From Croceibacter atlanticus HTCC2559 (GTDB lineage Bacteria > Bacteroidota > Bacteroidia > Flavobacteriales > Flavobacteriaceae): DNA of 64,000 nt. Shown here in pieces: positions 62,391 to 64,000 of the stretch. Every line of letters begins with the position of its first letter. Position 1 is the stretch's first letter. Below the pieces are notes generated by a model that saw only the letters and a program-made list of their open reading frames with translations, did no database searches and was not told where the DNA came from. The stretch spans positions 1,054,001 through 1,118,000 of the forward strand of contig NC_014230.1 of the NCBI RefSeq assembly GCF_000196315.1, written 5' to 3'. The position numbers and the translations under genes were made by a program.

Positions 62391-63326
62391 ATGCCGAAGT
62401 TGCCTCACAAACTTACACAATTCTTAACTGCTTTCTTTAAAGTAGCTGTGGTGATTTGCGTGTGCATATTTATTTACAAGCGATTACTAGATGAAACGGA
62501 GTTTAAAATTGAAAATTGGCTGCAGTTTCTTATAAACAGTAAAATCTTCACGCTTAAAGTGATGATTGTTTTGGTGAGTTTCACACTATTAAATTGGTTT
62601 CTTGAATTAAAAAAATGGAAAAGATTAGTTTATCCATTTTCTAAAATAACTCTCAAAGATGCATTTAAACAATGCTTATCTGCTCACGTATTGGCTATAA
62701 TCACACCTTTTAGGACTGGAGAATACGGTGTAAAAGCCGTGTATTTTCCAAAATTTATGAGAGGTGCCATAATTAAACAAAACGGCTTAGGGCATTTTAT
62801 GCAATTGGCAGTTACTGGTTTTTTTGGTGTAATTGGGTGTATTAGTATTGCTTTGTCGCAATATCCTGATAAAGCAATTCTCATAATCTTTGGTGTAACG
62901 CTATTAATAGCATCTATAATTTTAATAGTGAGAAAGCTAATTAATCGATTTAAACTAGATGTTATTTTGATTACTCAAGTTCTTAAATTATCTATACTTA
63001 GGTATCTTGTATTTGCACATCAATTTTATTTCATATTGCTAATTTTTAATATTCAAATAGGGTATGTTTTAGGGATGTCGGTAATTTCTGCAACGTATTT
63101 AATTGCTTCAGTAATACCAATTCTTAATCTCTTTGATGCAGCATTAAAAGGGAGTATTGCCATAACATTATTTTCGTTATTTGGTGTAAGTGCTATGCCT
63201 ATATTTTGTGCAACATTGTTAATGTGGATGCTAAATTTTGTGTTTCCAGCAGGTGTAGGAAGTATATATTTTCTGAAATTAAAGACTCATGATAGGTTAA
63301 CCACAAAACTAGTGCAGGATGTTTAG
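62391..63326 (+). CDS. LPG-synthase-TM/flippase-like membrane protein
   Basis: A 311-residue protein with about eight membrane helices. The motif LAIITPFRTGEYGVKAVYF in the third/fourth helix region is typical of the lysylphosphatidylglycerol-synthase TM (UPF0104/flippase-like) family (TPxRxGE). It probably moves or supports a glycolipid or polyprenyl-linked intermediate. A GT2 glycosyltransferase gene overlaps its end by 8 nt, so the two work as a translationally coupled pair. ATG 62391 is preferred over an upstream TTG at 62385. Confidence 0.82.
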   Translation: MPKLPHKLTQFLTAFFKVAVVICVCIFIYKRLLDETEFKIENWLQFLINSKIFTLKVMIVLVSFTLLNWFLELKKWKRLVYPFSKITLKDAFKQCLSAHVLAIITPFRTGEYGVKAVYFPKFMRGAIIKQNGLGHFMQLAVTGFFGVIGCISIALSQYPDKAILIIFGVTLLIASIILIVRKLINRFKLDVILITQVLKLSILRYLVFAHQFYFILLIFNIQIGYVLGMSVISATYLIASVIPILNLFDAALKGSIAITLFSLFGVSAMPIFCATLLMWMLNFVFPAGVGSIYFLKLKTHDRLTTKLVQDV

Positions 63327-64000
63327 CATTGTACTAATAGTTACTTGTTGCTATGTATTGCTGCTTGGTCTTTTTCTTGTTGGTGCCTTAAGGTTACCTG
63401 AGTTTAAAGCCACAAACGCTTCTCATTTTACTAAATTTTCTATAATAGTTCCTTTTAGAAATGAAGTCGAGCATTTAAATGAATTGCTAACCTCATTTGA
63501 AAATCTAGATTATCCAAGGTCACACTTTGAAATCATACTTATCAATGATTCATCTGAAGATGGCTCTGTCTCTTTAGTTAAGTCGTTTACTTACACAACT
63601 AATTTAGAAATTAAGTTGATGCACTCTTATGGAATCACAAAATCACCTAAGAAAGAAGCACTTTTAAAAGGAATAAACAAATCGAATAATAATTGGATAG
63701 TAACCACAGATGCAGATTGTGCAGTACCAAGGTTATGGCTAAAGACACTAAATGCTTTTATCATAACCAAAACGCCTAATATGGTAGTTATGCCAGTCTT
63801 TATAACAAATGGACATAAAAAAACTTTAGAATGTCTTGAAACCTTGTGCTTGCAGACTGTTACAATGGGATCATTTGGTGTTGGTAAACCTATTATGAAT
63901 AATGGCGCTAATTTGGCTTACCAAAAATCTGATTTTTTTCATGTAAAAGGATTTATAGGTAATGAACAAATTGCCAGTGGAGACGATATGTTTTTATTTG
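63319..64000 (+). CDS. GT2-family glycosyltransferase (partial, runs off the window)
   Basis: An open frame of 227 residues up to the window edge; the C-terminus is outside. It has an N-terminal membrane helix (about 2-25), then a GT-A domain: SIIVPFRNEVEHLNELL, the nucleotide-sugar pocket with DADC (DxD-like), MNNGANLAY and the acceptor-binding SGDDMFL. This is the pattern of membrane-attached flavobacterial GT2 enzymes with a single hydrophobic anchor. Sugar and acceptor are unknown. It overlaps the flippase-like gene by 8 nt, so translation is coupled. Confidence 0.85.
   Translation, partial: MFSIVLIVTCCYVLLLGLFLVGALRLPEFKATNASHFTKFSIIVPFRNEVEHLNELLTSFENLDYPRSHFEIILINDSSEDGSVSLVKSFTYTTNLEIKLMHSYGITKSPKKEALLKGINKSNNNWIVTTDADCAVPRLWLKTLNAFIITKTPNMVVMPVFITNGHKKTLECLETLCLQTVTMGSFGVGKPIMNNGANLAYQKSDFFHVKGFIGNEQIASGDDMFLF

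Noticed and set aside
1-64000. tRNA and rRNA genes
   Set aside because: Searched by eye for GGTTCGAnTCC-type T-loops and for conserved rRNA blocks; none found.
1-64000. CRISPR arrays, insertion sequences, integrases, phage genes or plasmid functions
   Set aside because: No regularly spaced repeats, no transposase or integrase motifs, and no target-site duplications noticed; gene content is housekeeping.

Overview
The window looks like chromosomal DNA from a marine-type member of the Flavobacteriaceae (Bacteroidota). The evidence is: strongly A+T-rich sequence (judged by eye); almost no Shine-Dalgarno sequences; Bacteroidota-type promoters (TTG/TTTG, about 20 nt, TAnnTTTG); a three-gene sdhC-sdhA-sdhB operon with a single cytochrome b subunit; a folK-deoxynucleoside kinase fusion; an SDR-type threonine dehydrogenase; a CarboxypepD_reg TonB receptor; and a surE-lpxB-C40-comEC cluster. 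I see no tRNA, rRNA, CRISPR array, insertion sequence, integrase or phage gene, and no gene-free stretch over 300 bases.

Layout. Positions 1-3.6 kb: tRNA methyltransferase trmN6 behind a terminator, a glutaryl-CoA-type acyl-CoA dehydrogenase, then a DUF3050 protein with an exported glutaredoxin. 3.6-9.6 kb: uvrC, a His-rich exported protein followed by a TonB receptor, and an AlbA_2 protein. 9.7-16.2 kb (minus strand): succinate dehydrogenase operon and a large sortilin/BNR-repeat exported protein. 16.4-25.8 kb: Xaa-Pro aminopeptidase, SDR, methionine-type aminotransferase, CARDB protein, threonine dehydrogenase, two lipoproteins, a nucleoside-diphosphate-sugar epimerase-like protein and a membrane M28 peptidase. 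26-34.6 kb: alaS, M23 peptidase, MerR regulator, LemA-TPM-TPM, methyltransferase, GNAT, der. 34.8-39.3 kb: dipeptidyl peptidase IV, POT peptide transporter, thioredoxin. 39.3-44.3 kb (minus): surE, small membrane protein, lpxB, NlpC/P60, comEC. 44.4-51.8 kb: tail-specific protease, OppC-like permease, LysE exporter, AsmA-like protein, queuosine-precursor transporter. 51.9-58.7 kb: folK-dNK fusion, a five-gene minus operon with a membrane-anchored MutS homologue, cyclase, small ExbB-like channel. 58.8-64 kb: LytS/LytTR two-component pair, hemW, ruvC, then a flippase-like membrane protein and a GT2 glycosyltransferase cut by the window edge.

Most of the window is housekeeping. Functional groupings that can be read from it are peptide and amino-acid use (dipeptidyl peptidase with POT transporter, aminopeptidase P, M28 peptidase, threonine dehydrogenase), envelope work (lpxB, AsmA, NlpC/P60, M23, flippase with GT2) and nucleic-acid maintenance (uvrC, ruvC, MutS-like, comEC). 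No clear new defence or mobile system is visible. The least explained parts are the His-rich protein/TonB receptor locus with its near-palindromic upstream site, the MutS-like/MmcQ/YcxB-like/DUF4230 operon, and a set of genes whose -7 box sits almost on the start codon, which suggests leaderless mRNAs.
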